A stretch of DNA of 64,000 nucleotides. Origin: an uncultured Aquimarina sp. (GTDB taxonomy: Bacteria > Bacteroidota > Bacteroidia > Flavobacteriales > Flavobacteriaceae). Where the stretch lies: positions 1 through 64,000 of the forward strand of contig CANLYR010000009.1 in the NCBI GenBank assembly GCA_947495425.1. The letters run 5' to 3'. The translations under genes were made by a program, and so were the position numbers. Shown piece by piece: positions 18,815 through 26,996 of the stretch (the stretch's first letter is position 1; every line of letters starts with the position of its first letter). The notes under the pieces were generated by a model. The model saw nothing but the letters and a program-made list of their open reading frames with translations. It ran no database searches and was not told the DNA's origin.

Positions 18815-19297
18815 TTAAAGATAAACCAAATCATTGTTATAATCTCGTATCTCATTAATCGCTACAATTCTTTTGGCATTTTGTACGCTTTCTTTTAAAA
18901 AATCAATTACTTCCTCTATATCACTGTCAATTAAAAGGGAGAATCGCTTTCGTCCAATTTTATTATTATGTAAATCCATCGCTTTGGCTAATGGTTCATT
19001 TGGTGCTAGTTTTTCATGTAAATCAGTCACTTTTTGTGCCCAAATTACCGATTTCTTCTCATTTTTAGTGATTCTATACGTTTTACGGCAAATTAATATA
19101 TTCCATAACGCATGTCTAAACGCGTTTGCTTTTCCGTTTTGGTGATGTTCTTCTTTATATAACGAATCACAAATGACCATCGTTTCTCTGGTTGCCTTGA
19201 GCGTAGGAATAATAAAAAAAGGAGTTCGAAGCATAAGCAATGACAGCTGCAATAGTTCTCGCATGCTCAGCCCTTTTAGTACTCCCCAAATTTTCAT
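18815..19297 (-). CDS. DUF6973-like protein
   Basis: A 160-residue protein with a hydrophobic N-terminal third and a conserved histidine-rich core: NAFRHALWNILIC, then VIWAQKVTDLHEKLAPN and AMDLHNNKIGR. The spaced His/Asp residues suggest a metal or catalytic site but no reaction is known to me. The gene lies 3 bases from the hemE stop, so it is almost certainly co-transcribed with the heme genes. Confidence 0.7.
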   Translation of the reverse strand: MKIWGVLKGLSMRELLQLSLLMLRTPFFIIPTLKATRETMVICDSLYKEEHHQNGKANAFRHALWNILICRKTYRITKNEKKSVIWAQKVTDLHEKLAPNEPLAKAMDLHNNKIGRKRFSLLIDSDIEEVIDFLKESVQNAKRIVAINEIRDYNNDLVYL

Positions 19298-19300
19298 TCG

Positions 19301-20326
19301 TTATTCTTTGTATTCTTTTACTGCATCTACAAATGCCTGAGCATGCTCAACAGGAATATTAGGCAAAATCCCATGACCCAAATTGGCTATGTATCGGTCT
19401 TTTCCAAACTCATCAATCATCTGTTTTACCATTTTTTTGATCACTGCTGGTGGAGATAATAATCTCGAAGGGTCAAAATTACCTTGTAATGTAATGTTTC
19501 CTCCTGTGAGATAACGAGCATTGCGTGCAGAGCAGGTCCAATCTACCCCAAGGGCAGCAGCACCTGATTGTGCCATTTCCTGCAAAGCAAACCAACACCC
19601 TTTACCAAACACAATTACTTGTGTCTCGTCTTTTAATGCATCTACGATCTGCTGCATGTATTTCCAGGAAAATTCCTGATAATCTACCGGCGACAACATC
19701 CCTCCCCAGCTATCAAATATTTGTACTGCATTTACTCCTGCAGCGACTTTGGCTTTGAGGTATGCAATCGTAGTATCTGTTATTTTTTGCAATAATTGAT
19801 GTGCTGCCTCGGGTTGAGCAAAACAAAGTGCTTTGGCCTTATCAAAATTCTTAGACCCCTGCCCTTGCACAGCATAGCACAAAATAGTCCATGGTGAACC
19901 TGCAAAGCCAATTAGCGGAACACGACTATCCAAACGCTCTTTGGTTAATTTAATGGCATCCATCACATATCCTAACTCTTCATGTACATCAGGAACAATA
20001 ACCTGCGCTACATCTTTTAAAGAACGGATCGGGTTTGGCAACCAGGGACCTACGCCATCTTTCATCTCTACTTCGATATTCATCGCCTGAGGAATCACCA
20101 AAATATCACTAAATAAGATAGCCGCATCAGGGCCAATAATATCAATTGGTTGCACTGTAATCTCTGATGCTAATTCTGGGGTTCTGCATCGGGTAAAGAA
20201 ATCATACTTTTTCTTCAATGCCATAAACTCAGGAAGGTATCTTCCTGCCTGACGCATCATCCATACCGGTGGGCGCTCTACCGTTTCTCCTTGTAAAGCT
20301 CTAAGAAATAGATCGTTTTTTATCAT
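19301..20326 (-). CDS. hemE: Uroporphyrinogen decarboxylase
   Basis: A 341-residue cytoplasmic enzyme that removes four carboxyl groups from uroporphyrinogen III to give coproporphyrinogen III. The signature [14 protein letters not shown] near residue 20 contains the substrate-binding arginines. Other family blocks include [34 protein letters not shown] and [15 protein letters not shown] at the end. It follows hemD in the cluster, separated by 83 bases that hold two hairpins. Confidence 0.97.
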   Translation of the reverse strand: MIKNDLFLRALQGETVERPPVWMMRQAGRYLPEFMALKKKYDFFTRCRTPELASEITVQPIDIIGPDAAILFSDILVIPQAMNIEVEMKDGVGPWLPNPIRSLKDVAQVIVPDVHEELGYVMDAIKLTKERLDSRVPLIGFAGSPWTILCYAVQGQGSKNFDKAKALCFAQPEAAHQLLQKITDTTIAYLKAKVAAGVNAVQIFDSWGGMLSPVDYQEFSWKYMQQIVDALKDETQVIVFGKGCWFALQEMAQSGAAALGVDWTCSARNARYLTGGNITLQGNFDPSRLLSPPAVIKKMVKQMIDEFGKDRYIANLGHGILPNIPVEHAQAFVDAVKEYKE

Positions 20327-20330
20327 ATCG

Positions 20331-20402
20331 CTGTCATTCCAGTATAGGCTGGAATCAATTTAATATTCGTTATTATTTCGGATTCCTGTTTACACAGGAA
20401 TG
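20331..20402. repeat. Paired hairpin, REP-like element between hemD and hemE
   Basis: Two hairpins lie in the hemD-hemE gap. The first has arms attccag (20336-20342) and ctggaat (20349-20355). The second has arms attcctgt (20382-20389) and acaggaat (20394-20401). The outer flanks cattcc and ggaatg also match each other. The layout resembles small dispersed palindromic elements of the REP type. No second copy was seen in this window, so repeat status is unproven. Confidence 0.5.
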
Positions 20403-20409
20403 GCTATTT

Positions 20410-21063
20410 TTAGTTAAAATACTTTACTGCCTGAACAATTACATTCTCTACAGTGGGTTTGTTTGCAATGATTATAGTAGCTGTATGCTTTTTTGCTTCA
20501 GAGGCTGTAGTATTTCCTATACAAAATGCTATACTTTTATTCATTTCATTTTCTGAAGTATAGCTTTGAACTCCTGATGGGCTAAAAAATAGCACTCCAT
20601 CAAAAGAACGATGATACTTCTTTGAATTATATTGTGTTTTGTATACTACTTGCTCTTTCAGATGTACATAATGTTGTTTTAATATCATGGGTAATTCATC
20701 TCTTCTTAAATTTCCACAAAAAAACAAAAAAGACTCATTTTTGTACTTTTTGACAATAATTTGAGCCAAATCTGATGCATTTTGAGCAGTTTCTAACACT
20801 TGCAATCCTTTTTCTTCTAAAAGCTTTTTGGTCTTCTCTCCCACGCAAAAACACTTCTGAATTTTGAATTTAGAATTTAGAATTGACAATACAGCATTCT
20901 TACTCGTAAAAATTGCATGTTCTACTGCTTTATCAATCTCAACATCTAAAAGCTCAATTTGAATAGCATCATATTCTATATATCCTAAACCAGAGTTGAG
21001 TAGTAACTCCTTTTGAGCTTCACTAAGTTTTTTAGTGGATAATATGGTGGGTTTAGAGCTCAA
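20410..21063 (-). CDS. hemD: Uroporphyrinogen-III synthase
   Basis: A 217-residue enzyme that closes hydroxymethylbilane to uroporphyrinogen III with inversion of ring D. HemD proteins are poorly conserved; support comes from the pattern AIFTSKNAVLSIL, CVGEKTKKLLEEKG, VLFFSPSGVQSY and FCIGNTTASEAKKH, and from its place directly after hemC (one base between stop and start codons). Confidence 0.92.
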   Translation of the reverse strand: MSSKPTILSTKKLSEAQKELLLNSGLGYIEYDAIQIELLDVEIDKAVEHAIFTSKNAVLSILNSKFKIQKCFCVGEKTKKLLEEKGLQVLETAQNASDLAQIIVKKYKNESFLFFCGNLRRDELPMILKQHYVHLKEQVVYKTQYNSKKYHRSFDGVLFFSPSGVQSYTSENEMNKSIAFCIGNTTASEAKKHTATIIIANKPTVENVIVQAVKYFN

Positions 21064-21064
21064 T

Positions 21065-21976
21065 CTATTTCATCTCTGCTTTAATCTCCTTCATTAATTC
21101 ACTCCCGCCATTATCTAATATTTCTTCTGCGCAGACTTTTCCAAATCCTTTACTTTCATTTACTTGTATTTGTTTTTCTACTTCAATTTTGTTTTTACCA
21201 TCTAGACTAAACAAATTTCCTTTAAAATAAACAGTGTTTTCTTCAATCACTGCCAAGGCTCCGATTGGTGCTGTACAACCTCCTTCTAATGCTCTAAGAA
21301 ATTCTCTTTCTATATGCACGCAAGTTTCTGATGGTTTATGATTTAGGTTCGCTACTGCTTCCAGGCAAAAGGTATCTTCTTCTTTTGCAACGACTAGCAT
21401 TGCTCCTTGTGCAGGTGCAGGGATCATCCAATCCAGGGTGCTATACTGCTTAGGCTTCAAGTTAATTCGTTCTAATCCAGCGGCAGCAAAAATAGCGCCG
21501 TTCCAATCGTTATCAGTAAGCTTTTGCATTCGGGTATTGACATTTCCTCGAAGATCTACTGTAATATGTGATGGATATTTATGTAACCATTGTGCTTTTC
21601 GGCGTAGACTGCCTGTAGCAATAGTACCTGTGCTTTCTAAAAAGTCTAGTCCCTTATGAACCAAAATATCTGTTACATTAGCGCGTTCTAAAACTGCTGC
21701 CTCAACGATTCCTATGGGTAACGCTGTTGGAACATCTTTCATAGAATGCACAGCGATATCTATGTCACCATTGAGCATAGCAATATCTAGTGTTTTGGTA
21801 AAAATACCTGTGATCCCTAACTCATACAAGGGTTTGTCTAGAACAAGATCTCCAGTAGACTTTACAGGAAGTACTTCGGTTTGATACCCTAAATTTTTTA
21901 GATACTTTTGTACAGTATTAGCTTGCCAAAGTGCTAATTCACTATCTCTTGTACCGATACGAATAGTTTTAGCCAA
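21065..21976 (-). CDS. hemC: Porphobilinogen deaminase (hydroxymethylbilane synthase)
   Basis: A 303-residue enzyme that joins four porphobilinogen molecules on a dipyrromethane cofactor. It begins IRIGTRDSELALWQAN, and has HSMKDVPTALP, TGSLRRKAQW, DLRGNVNTRMQKL and the cofactor site EGGCTAPIGA with the attachment residue Cys234. It lies 3 bases after hemA and is followed at once by hemD, so hemA-hemC-hemD form a tight operon. Confidence 0.97.
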   Translation of the reverse strand: MAKTIRIGTRDSELALWQANTVQKYLKNLGYQTEVLPVKSTGDLVLDKPLYELGITGIFTKTLDIAMLNGDIDIAVHSMKDVPTALPIGIVEAAVLERANVTDILVHKGLDFLESTGTIATGSLRRKAQWLHKYPSHITVDLRGNVNTRMQKLTDNDWNGAIFAAAGLERINLKPKQYSTLDWMIPAPAQGAMLVVAKEEDTFCLEAVANLNHKPSETCVHIEREFLRALEGGCTAPIGALAVIEENTVYFKGNLFSLDGKNKIEVEKQIQVNESKGFGKVCAEEILDNGGSELMKEIKAEMK

Positions 21977-21979
21977 GAG

Positions 21980-23230
21980 TTATTTATTTTGTAATTGAAA
22001 GACTTTTTGAATCAATTGAATACTCTCATCTGCTGAGGTGTTTTCATCTTTGAGATGATTCGCAAAATGATTTGTTATTTTCTGGATGATTCGATTACTG
22101 ATAATATCGGCCTGTTCTTCATCAAAATCTTCATACTTTTTGCGTTGCAAATCAATTTCTGCATCTTTAAAAGTGATGAGTTTATTCTTAAGCGCCTTGA
22201 TGGTAGGAACAAATTTTCTGGTATCTAACCAGTCATCAAATTCTGATTTCACTTCCTCAATAATCACTTGTGCCTGTGGGATATGTTGTTTTCTTCTTTG
22301 CAGTGTGTCATCCGTCATTTTGGATAAATGATCGAGATGTACCCGAGTAACATTGGGTAGCTCTGTTACGTTATCTGCTACATTTTTAGGGATAGACAGA
22401 TCCAAAATCAATAGTGGCTTGTCTGAGTGGATCAGTTGTTTAGAGATTGTTGGATTGTGAGCTCCGGTAGCAACAATTAAAATATCTGTTTTTTTGATCT
22501 CAGACTGTATATTAGCATAATCTTTTACCACGAGATTGAACTTACCTGCAATCTTTTCTGCCTTGTCTTTAGTTCGATTTATAAGAACGATTTGATCATT
22601 TTTGGTATGCTTGACTAAGTTTTCACAAGTGTTTCTTCCTATTTTTCCTGTACCAAAAAGAAGAATGTTCTTATCCGAAATATTATTTACATTTCTTAAT
22701 ATATATTGTACAGATGCAAAAGATACAGAGGTAGCTCCTGATGAGATTTCGGTTTCATTTTTAATTCGTTTACTTGCCTGAATAACAGCATTGATAAGTC
22801 GTTCTAGAAATGGATTTGTTAATCCTGCTTTCCTTGATGCTTTGAAACTTATTTTTATCTGACTTATGATTTCAAAGTCTCCTAGTATTTGGCTATCCAA
22901 GCCTGTGCCAACATTGAAGAGGTGCGCTATAGCTTTATTATTCTTATGCACATAGGCAACTTTTTCAAATTCTTCTACAGTCCCATGAGTATGCTCACAA
23001 AGTAATTTTATTAATTGAAATGGATGCTGGGCAAAACCATGCAGCTCAGTGCGATTACATGTAGAGGTAACCAACAAAGCTTCTATACCTTCTTGCTTTG
23101 CCTGATGTAGTATTGCATCTTTGGCCTCATCACTTACACTAAAGTGACCTCTAATCTCTGCATCAGCTTTTTTGTAACTAAGTCCAACGGTATAAAAATT
23201 TGTTCCTTTTGCTCTAAGGTGAGGCTCCAT
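21980..23230 (-). CDS. hemA: Glutamyl-tRNA reductase
   Basis: A 416-residue enzyme that reduces glutamyl-tRNA to glutamate-1-semialdehyde, the first committed step of the C5 heme pathway. The catalytic cysteine is Cys58 in STCNRTE. The NADPH domain has NILLFGTGKIGRN, and a C-terminal dimerisation helix follows. It starts the minus-strand heme operon, with a Bacteroidota -7 box 26 bases upstream and a divergent AraC gene. Confidence 0.97.
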   Translation of the reverse strand: MEPHLRAKGTNFYTVGLSYKKADAEIRGHFSVSDEAKDAILHQAKQEGIEALLVTSTCNRTELHGFAQHPFQLIKLLCEHTHGTVEEFEKVAYVHKNNKAIAHLFNVGTGLDSQILGDFEIISQIKISFKASRKAGLTNPFLERLINAVIQASKRIKNETEISSGATSVSFASVQYILRNVNNISDKNILLFGTGKIGRNTCENLVKHTKNDQIVLINRTKDKAEKIAGKFNLVVKDYANIQSEIKKTDILIVATGAHNPTISKQLIHSDKPLLILDLSIPKNVADNVTELPNVTRVHLDHLSKMTDDTLQRRKQHIPQAQVIIEEVKSEFDDWLDTRKFVPTIKALKNKLITFKDAEIDLQRKKYEDFDEEQADIISNRIIQKITNHFANHLKDENTSADESIQLIQKVFQLQNK

Positions 23231-23255
23231 CCAATCAAATGTAAATTTTCAGTCA

Positions 23256-23263
23256 CAAAAATA
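23256..23263 (-). promoter_or_regulatory. hemA promoter -7 box
   Basis: On the minus strand the bases read TATTTTTG, a perfect match to the Bacteroidota -7 consensus TAnnTTTG. It lies 26 bases before the hemA start. A -33 TTG at the right distance is not evident, which may mean activator dependence. Confidence 0.5.
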
Positions 23264-23358
23264 TCTTACCTAGATTAAAAAAAATAACGCCAGAAGGATT
23301 TTTAGTATCGAAAAACGTTGTTTATGATATTATTTACACAAAAATCACTGAAAACACC

Positions 23359-23366
23359 TATTTTTG
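23359..23366 (+). promoter_or_regulatory. -7 box of the divergent AraC gene
   Basis: TATTTTTG on the plus strand matches TAnnTTTG and gives a leader of about 60 bases for the gene at 23432. The two -7 boxes of hemA and this gene face apart, about 95 bases from each other, in a shared control region. Confidence 0.45.
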
Positions 23367-23431
23367 TACTAGTTCAAAAGATTCTTTTATCGATAGTTTA
23401 GATTTATTCTAAATAATAACGCGCTCTAGAA

Positions 23432-24322
23432 ATGGAAATTAAATTAAAAAATAACGCTCTGGGTATTTTAGAAGAAACTTCAATTGAAGAAGGATTTACC
23501 ATTCTCAAATTTCAAAACGAAGCCAATGAGAATCAAAGAGTTGTAAGAGATATTGACAGCAATTATATTCAATTTCATTTCTGTGTTAAAGGTGCTGTTA
23601 CCTTCAACTTCAATAATGGGAGTTATGCTTTGAGCCTTTCTGAAGAAAACTCATTGCTTTTGTATAACCCACAGCGAGATTTACCGATGAATTTAGAGAT
23701 GGAAAAAGATTCCTGGTTGATTACTGTATTAATTTCAATACAAAAGTTTCACTCTTTATTCTCAAAAGAAGCAGATTATATTCCTTTCCTCGGAGAAGGA
23801 AACCGAGATAAAAAATATTATACCGATGGTAACATCTCACCATCTATGGCTGTAGTATTGAACCAAATCACGAACTATAGCTTACACCAATCTATTAAAC
23901 TATTATATTTTAAGGCAAAGGCTTATGAACTATTAAGTCTTTATTTTAATCGCCCAGAGGATGCAGATATAGAGCAGTGTCCTTTTTTGGTGGATGAAGA
24001 GAATGTAATTAAAATCAAAAAGGCTAAAGAAATTATCATTGCCAGAATGTCTGAACCTCCTACTCTAAATGAATTGTCTAAAGAAATCGGATTACCTCTA
24101 AAAAAACTCAAAGACGGTTTCAAACAAATTTATGGAGAACCTGTGTATGCTTTCTTATTTGATTATAAGATGGAAGTAGCCAGACAATTATTAGCAACAG
24201 GAAGTCATAATGTAAATGAAGTAGGGTTAAAAGTTGGCTACAGTACGGCAAGTCATTTCATTGCCGCATTTAAAAAGAAATTTGGCACAACTCCAAAAAA
24301 ATATGTAACGAGTCTAAGTTAA
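23432..24322 (+). CDS. AraC-family transcriptional regulator
   Basis: A 296-residue soluble regulator. The N-terminal 200 residues form a cupin-like sensor (NYIQFHFCVKGAVTFNFN). The C-terminal 95 residues have the two AraC helix-turn-helix motifs: PTLNELSKEIGLPLKKLKDG and VNEVGLKVGYSTASHFIAAF, ending KKFGTTPKKY. The gene is divergent from hemA and lies just before hemH, so a role in heme or iron control is likely but inferred. It shows general likeness to the AraC-BLUF protein at 14173-15618, without the BLUF part. Confidence 0.9.
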   Translation: MEIKLKNNALGILEETSIEEGFTILKFQNEANENQRVVRDIDSNYIQFHFCVKGAVTFNFNNGSYALSLSEENSLLLYNPQRDLPMNLEMEKDSWLITVLISIQKFHSLFSKEADYIPFLGEGNRDKKYYTDGNISPSMAVVLNQITNYSLHQSIKLLYFKAKAYELLSLYFNRPEDADIEQCPFLVDEENVIKIKKAKEIIIARMSEPPTLNELSKEIGLPLKKLKDGFKQIYGEPVYAFLFDYKMEVARQLLATGSHNVNEVGLKVGYSTASHFIAAFKKKFGTTPKKYVTSLS

Positions 24323-24331
24323 AGACTGTTT

Positions 24332-24514
24332 TTACGAATCGAACGATTCCGCTCTGGGAATCCCAATACCTTTTTGTAACGATACTATAGAATCATACAT
24401 CCCTTGATCTTCATCAGTAGTATCCGCTAATACGGATACAAATTCGAATTGTTCTAATAGTTCTAATACAAAAGGTAGTTTGTCTTTTTCGACATCTACA
24501 ATAATACGTTTCAT
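24332..24514 (-). CDS. Small conserved-looking protein, unknown
   Basis: A 60-residue acidic protein beginning MKRIIVDVEKDKLPFVLELL and ending RAESFDS. The N-terminal half (strand, long amphipathic helix) is like that of several short Bacteroidota proteins paired with toxins, but no toxin gene is adjacent. It converges with the AraC gene, whose stop is 9 bases away. I do not recognise a family, and an orphan antitoxin is only a possibility. Confidence 0.5.
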   Translation of the reverse strand: MKRIIVDVEKDKLPFVLELLEQFEFVSVLADTTDEDQGMYDSIVSLQKGIGIPRAESFDS

Positions 24515-24757
24515 GTGGTTTAATAGTGTTTGTTAACAGTCACATGTCCCCTTTTCACATTGTAATTAGCATAAATAATTATAGCAAATATGCTACTACT
24601 TGTACTGGGTTCATCTTTGCTTTTTAGTCTTCATAAAAATACTAAATTAAAACAACTCAACTTTCAGTTTATTACAATTTAACGTATTTATAAGGTATGT
24701 TATGCCAAAACCAATTTCGTAATTGCAGTATCAAAAAGTCTTATCGCTTTTTTAGTA

Positions 24758-24785
24758 TTGAAGCTCCTAATAGTTTGTATTTTTG
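24758..24785 (+). promoter_or_regulatory. hemH promoter
   Basis: A -33 TTG at 24758-24760 and a -7 box TATTTTTG at 24778-24785 are separated by 17 bases, matching the Bacteroidota sigma-A consensus. The leader would be about 17 bases to the ATG at 24808. Confidence 0.6.
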
Positions 24786-24807
24786 CTAAACGTGAAAAAG
24801 AAAAATT

Positions 24808-25851
24808 ATGAGTAAAGGCGCACTTCTTGTTAATCTTGGGTCACCAGATAGTACTGATCCTAAAGATGTAAAAAAATATCTTGGAGAGTTTTTAATGGAT
24901 CCACGAGTTATCGATGTTCCTCTTTGGGCCAGAACGTTGCTAGTAAAAGGGATTATTTTGAATACCCGACCAAAAAAATCAGCGGCTGCTTACAAAAAAA
25001 TATGGTGGGATGAAGGTTCTCCTCTAATTGTACTTTCTGAACGATTACAAAAAAAAGTAGCAGAGCGTACTTCGATACCAGTAGGGTTAGCGATGCGTTA
25101 TGGTGCTATGAGTATCAAAAAAGGGCTTCAGGAATTACATGATCAAGGAGTTGATGAAGTAATGATCATACCCTTATACCCGCAATTTGCTATGGCTACT
25201 ACAGAAACTATTCTGGTATTAGCAGAAGAATTACGTACGGCTCATTTTCCTGACATGAAATTTGTTGATATCCCTGCATTTTACAACAAACCAGCATATA
25301 TCGATGTTTTGTCTAAAAGTATTGCTGAACATCTTGAGAACTTGGATTATGAGCATTTACTTTTTTCATATCACGGTGTCCCTGAACGACATATTAGAAA
25401 GAGTGATATTAGTAATGGCAACTGTAAGATGGATGGGAAATGTTGTTTTAAAAAAGGATCAGAGCAACACGAATTCTGTTATCGACATCAATGTGAGATG
25501 ACTACAGTGCAAGTAGCAAAAAAGTTGGGTCTTAAAAACGGGACCTATTCTACTTCTTTTCAATCTCGTTTAGGATTTGACCCCTGGTTGCAACCCTATA
25601 CTGATCGTACTATCGAAAGAATGGGAAAAGAAGGCGTTAAAAAAATGGCAATTGTAACACCTGCCTTTGTTTCTGATTGTCTTGAAACGCTGGAAGAAAT
25701 TGCCATGGAAGGGGAAGAAATTTTTCATGAAGTTGGCGGTAAGGAATTTACCACCATTCCTTGTTTAAATGATCGGGATGATTGGGCTGATGTATTAGCA
25801 AATTGGGTTAATGCATGGAGCAAGGCAAAAACTCTTGCCGAATCTAAATAA
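24808..25851 (+). CDS. hemH: Ferrochelatase
   Basis: A 347-residue enzyme that inserts Fe2+ into protoporphyrin IX, the final step of protoheme synthesis. It begins with the family block GALLVNLGSPDS and has the catalytic histidine in FSYHGVPERHI. It also has a cluster of cysteines (CKMDGKCCFKKGSEQHEFC) in the middle and TPAFVSDCLETLEEI near the end. It is read away from the hemA operon but belongs to the same locus. Its stop overlaps by one base an upstream start option of the next gene. Confidence 0.96.
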   Translation: MSKGALLVNLGSPDSTDPKDVKKYLGEFLMDPRVIDVPLWARTLLVKGIILNTRPKKSAAAYKKIWWDEGSPLIVLSERLQKKVAERTSIPVGLAMRYGAMSIKKGLQELHDQGVDEVMIIPLYPQFAMATTETILVLAEELRTAHFPDMKFVDIPAFYNKPAYIDVLSKSIAEHLENLDYEHLLFSYHGVPERHIRKSDISNGNCKMDGKCCFKKGSEQHEFCYRHQCEMTTVQVAKKLGLKNGTYSTSFQSRLGFDPWLQPYTDRTIERMGKEGVKKMAIVTPAFVSDCLETLEEIAMEGEEIFHEVGGKEFTTIPCLNDRDDWADVLANWVNAWSKAKTLAESK

Positions 25852-25919
25852 TGGTTGAAATAGCTAAAATAAATTACCTATTTTTAGGAGATTCATTTTT
25901 AACACTAACGCAACTCATT

Positions 25920-26972
25920 ATGAAAAAATCACACATTTCATTAGTTCTTTATATCATTTGCCTTTTGGGAATATTTTCTTGTGAAAATGAAGAAATTCTA
26001 AGCCCTGAAGTACAAACAGACATAAACTCCAAAAAAAATATTGATGCTTCAATCGGAATCGTTGGAGATCCAAGTGATGTTCTTACAAGCACTTTTGGAG
26101 GTACTCTTTTAATGGGCGGTAGTACTGATGTAGATGCGGCAATGTTGTGGATGATCAATAAATCTGGAGGAGGCGATATTGTAGTGCTTCGGTCTGCAGG
26201 AACCGATGCGTACAATCAATATCTTTTTGATTTAGGAAACGTAAATTCTGTAGAAACTTTGCTTATTGATTCTGTAGAAAAGGCCAATGCTATTACAGTT
26301 GAAAACACTATTCGAAATGCTGAAGCCGTCTTTATTGCTGGCGGAGACCAATATAATTATGTGAAATATTGGAAAGATACCAAAGTTGAAAGCGCACTTA
26401 ATTTCCTCAGAAATACAAAAAAAGTAGTCATCGGTGGTACTAGTGCGGGATGTGCTATCCAAGGAGGAATATATTTTGATGCCATGAATGGAACAATACG
26501 ATCAGAAGAAGCCATGCAAAATCCGTATCATGAAAACTTGACGTTGCAAAAGCATAACTTTATTGACAACCCATATTTAAGGGATGTGATTACCGATACG
26601 CATTATGATGACCCTGATCGCCGAGGTCGTCATGTTACTTTCTTAGCACGAATCAATAAAGATTGGGGAATTCGAGGAAAAGGTATAGGCGTAGACGAAA
26701 AAACCGCCGTATGTATCGATGAACAAGGAAAAGCACGGGTATTTGGAGAAGGATATGCATTTTTTCTGAATCAATATTTCTATGGACCAGAACGTTGTGT
26801 TGCAAGACGCTCGCTGGACTGGTATCGAAATCGAAGAGCAGTCGAAGCATATAAAATTTTAGGAAACACTTCGGGAAGTAATTATTTTATGTTAGATCGA
26901 TGGACTACGGGTTCTGGAGGAGATTGGCAATATTATTATGTCGATCAAGGAAGATTAAGAATATCATATTAA
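25920..26972 (+). CDS. Cyanophycinase-like S51 peptidase lipoprotein
   Basis: A peptidase S51 family protein of about 350 residues. I choose the start at 25920 because MKKSHISLVLYIICLLGIFSC is a typical lipoprotein signal with its acylated cysteine. An in-frame ATG at 25851 overlaps the hemH stop but would hide this signal. The nucleophile serine lies in GGTSAGC, preceded by FIAGGDQYNYV. Cyanophycinases hydrolyse the aspartate-arginine polymer cyanophycin; an extracellular lipoprotein form could degrade external polymer or other beta-linked aspartyl peptides. Its link to heme is probably only positional. Confidence 0.85.
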   Translation: MKKSHISLVLYIICLLGIFSCENEEILSPEVQTDINSKKNIDASIGIVGDPSDVLTSTFGGTLLMGGSTDVDAAMLWMINKSGGGDIVVLRSAGTDAYNQYLFDLGNVNSVETLLIDSVEKANAITVENTIRNAEAVFIAGGDQYNYVKYWKDTKVESALNFLRNTKKVVIGGTSAGCAIQGGIYFDAMNGTIRSEEAMQNPYHENLTLQKHNFIDNPYLRDVITDTHYDDPDRRGRHVTFLARINKDWGIRGKGIGVDEKTAVCIDEQGKARVFGEGYAFFLNQYFYGPERCVARRSLDWYRNRRAVEAYKILGNTSGSNYFMLDRWTTGSGGDWQYYYVDQGRLRISY

Positions 26973-26996
26973 TCATAAAAAAAGAATAACACATTA

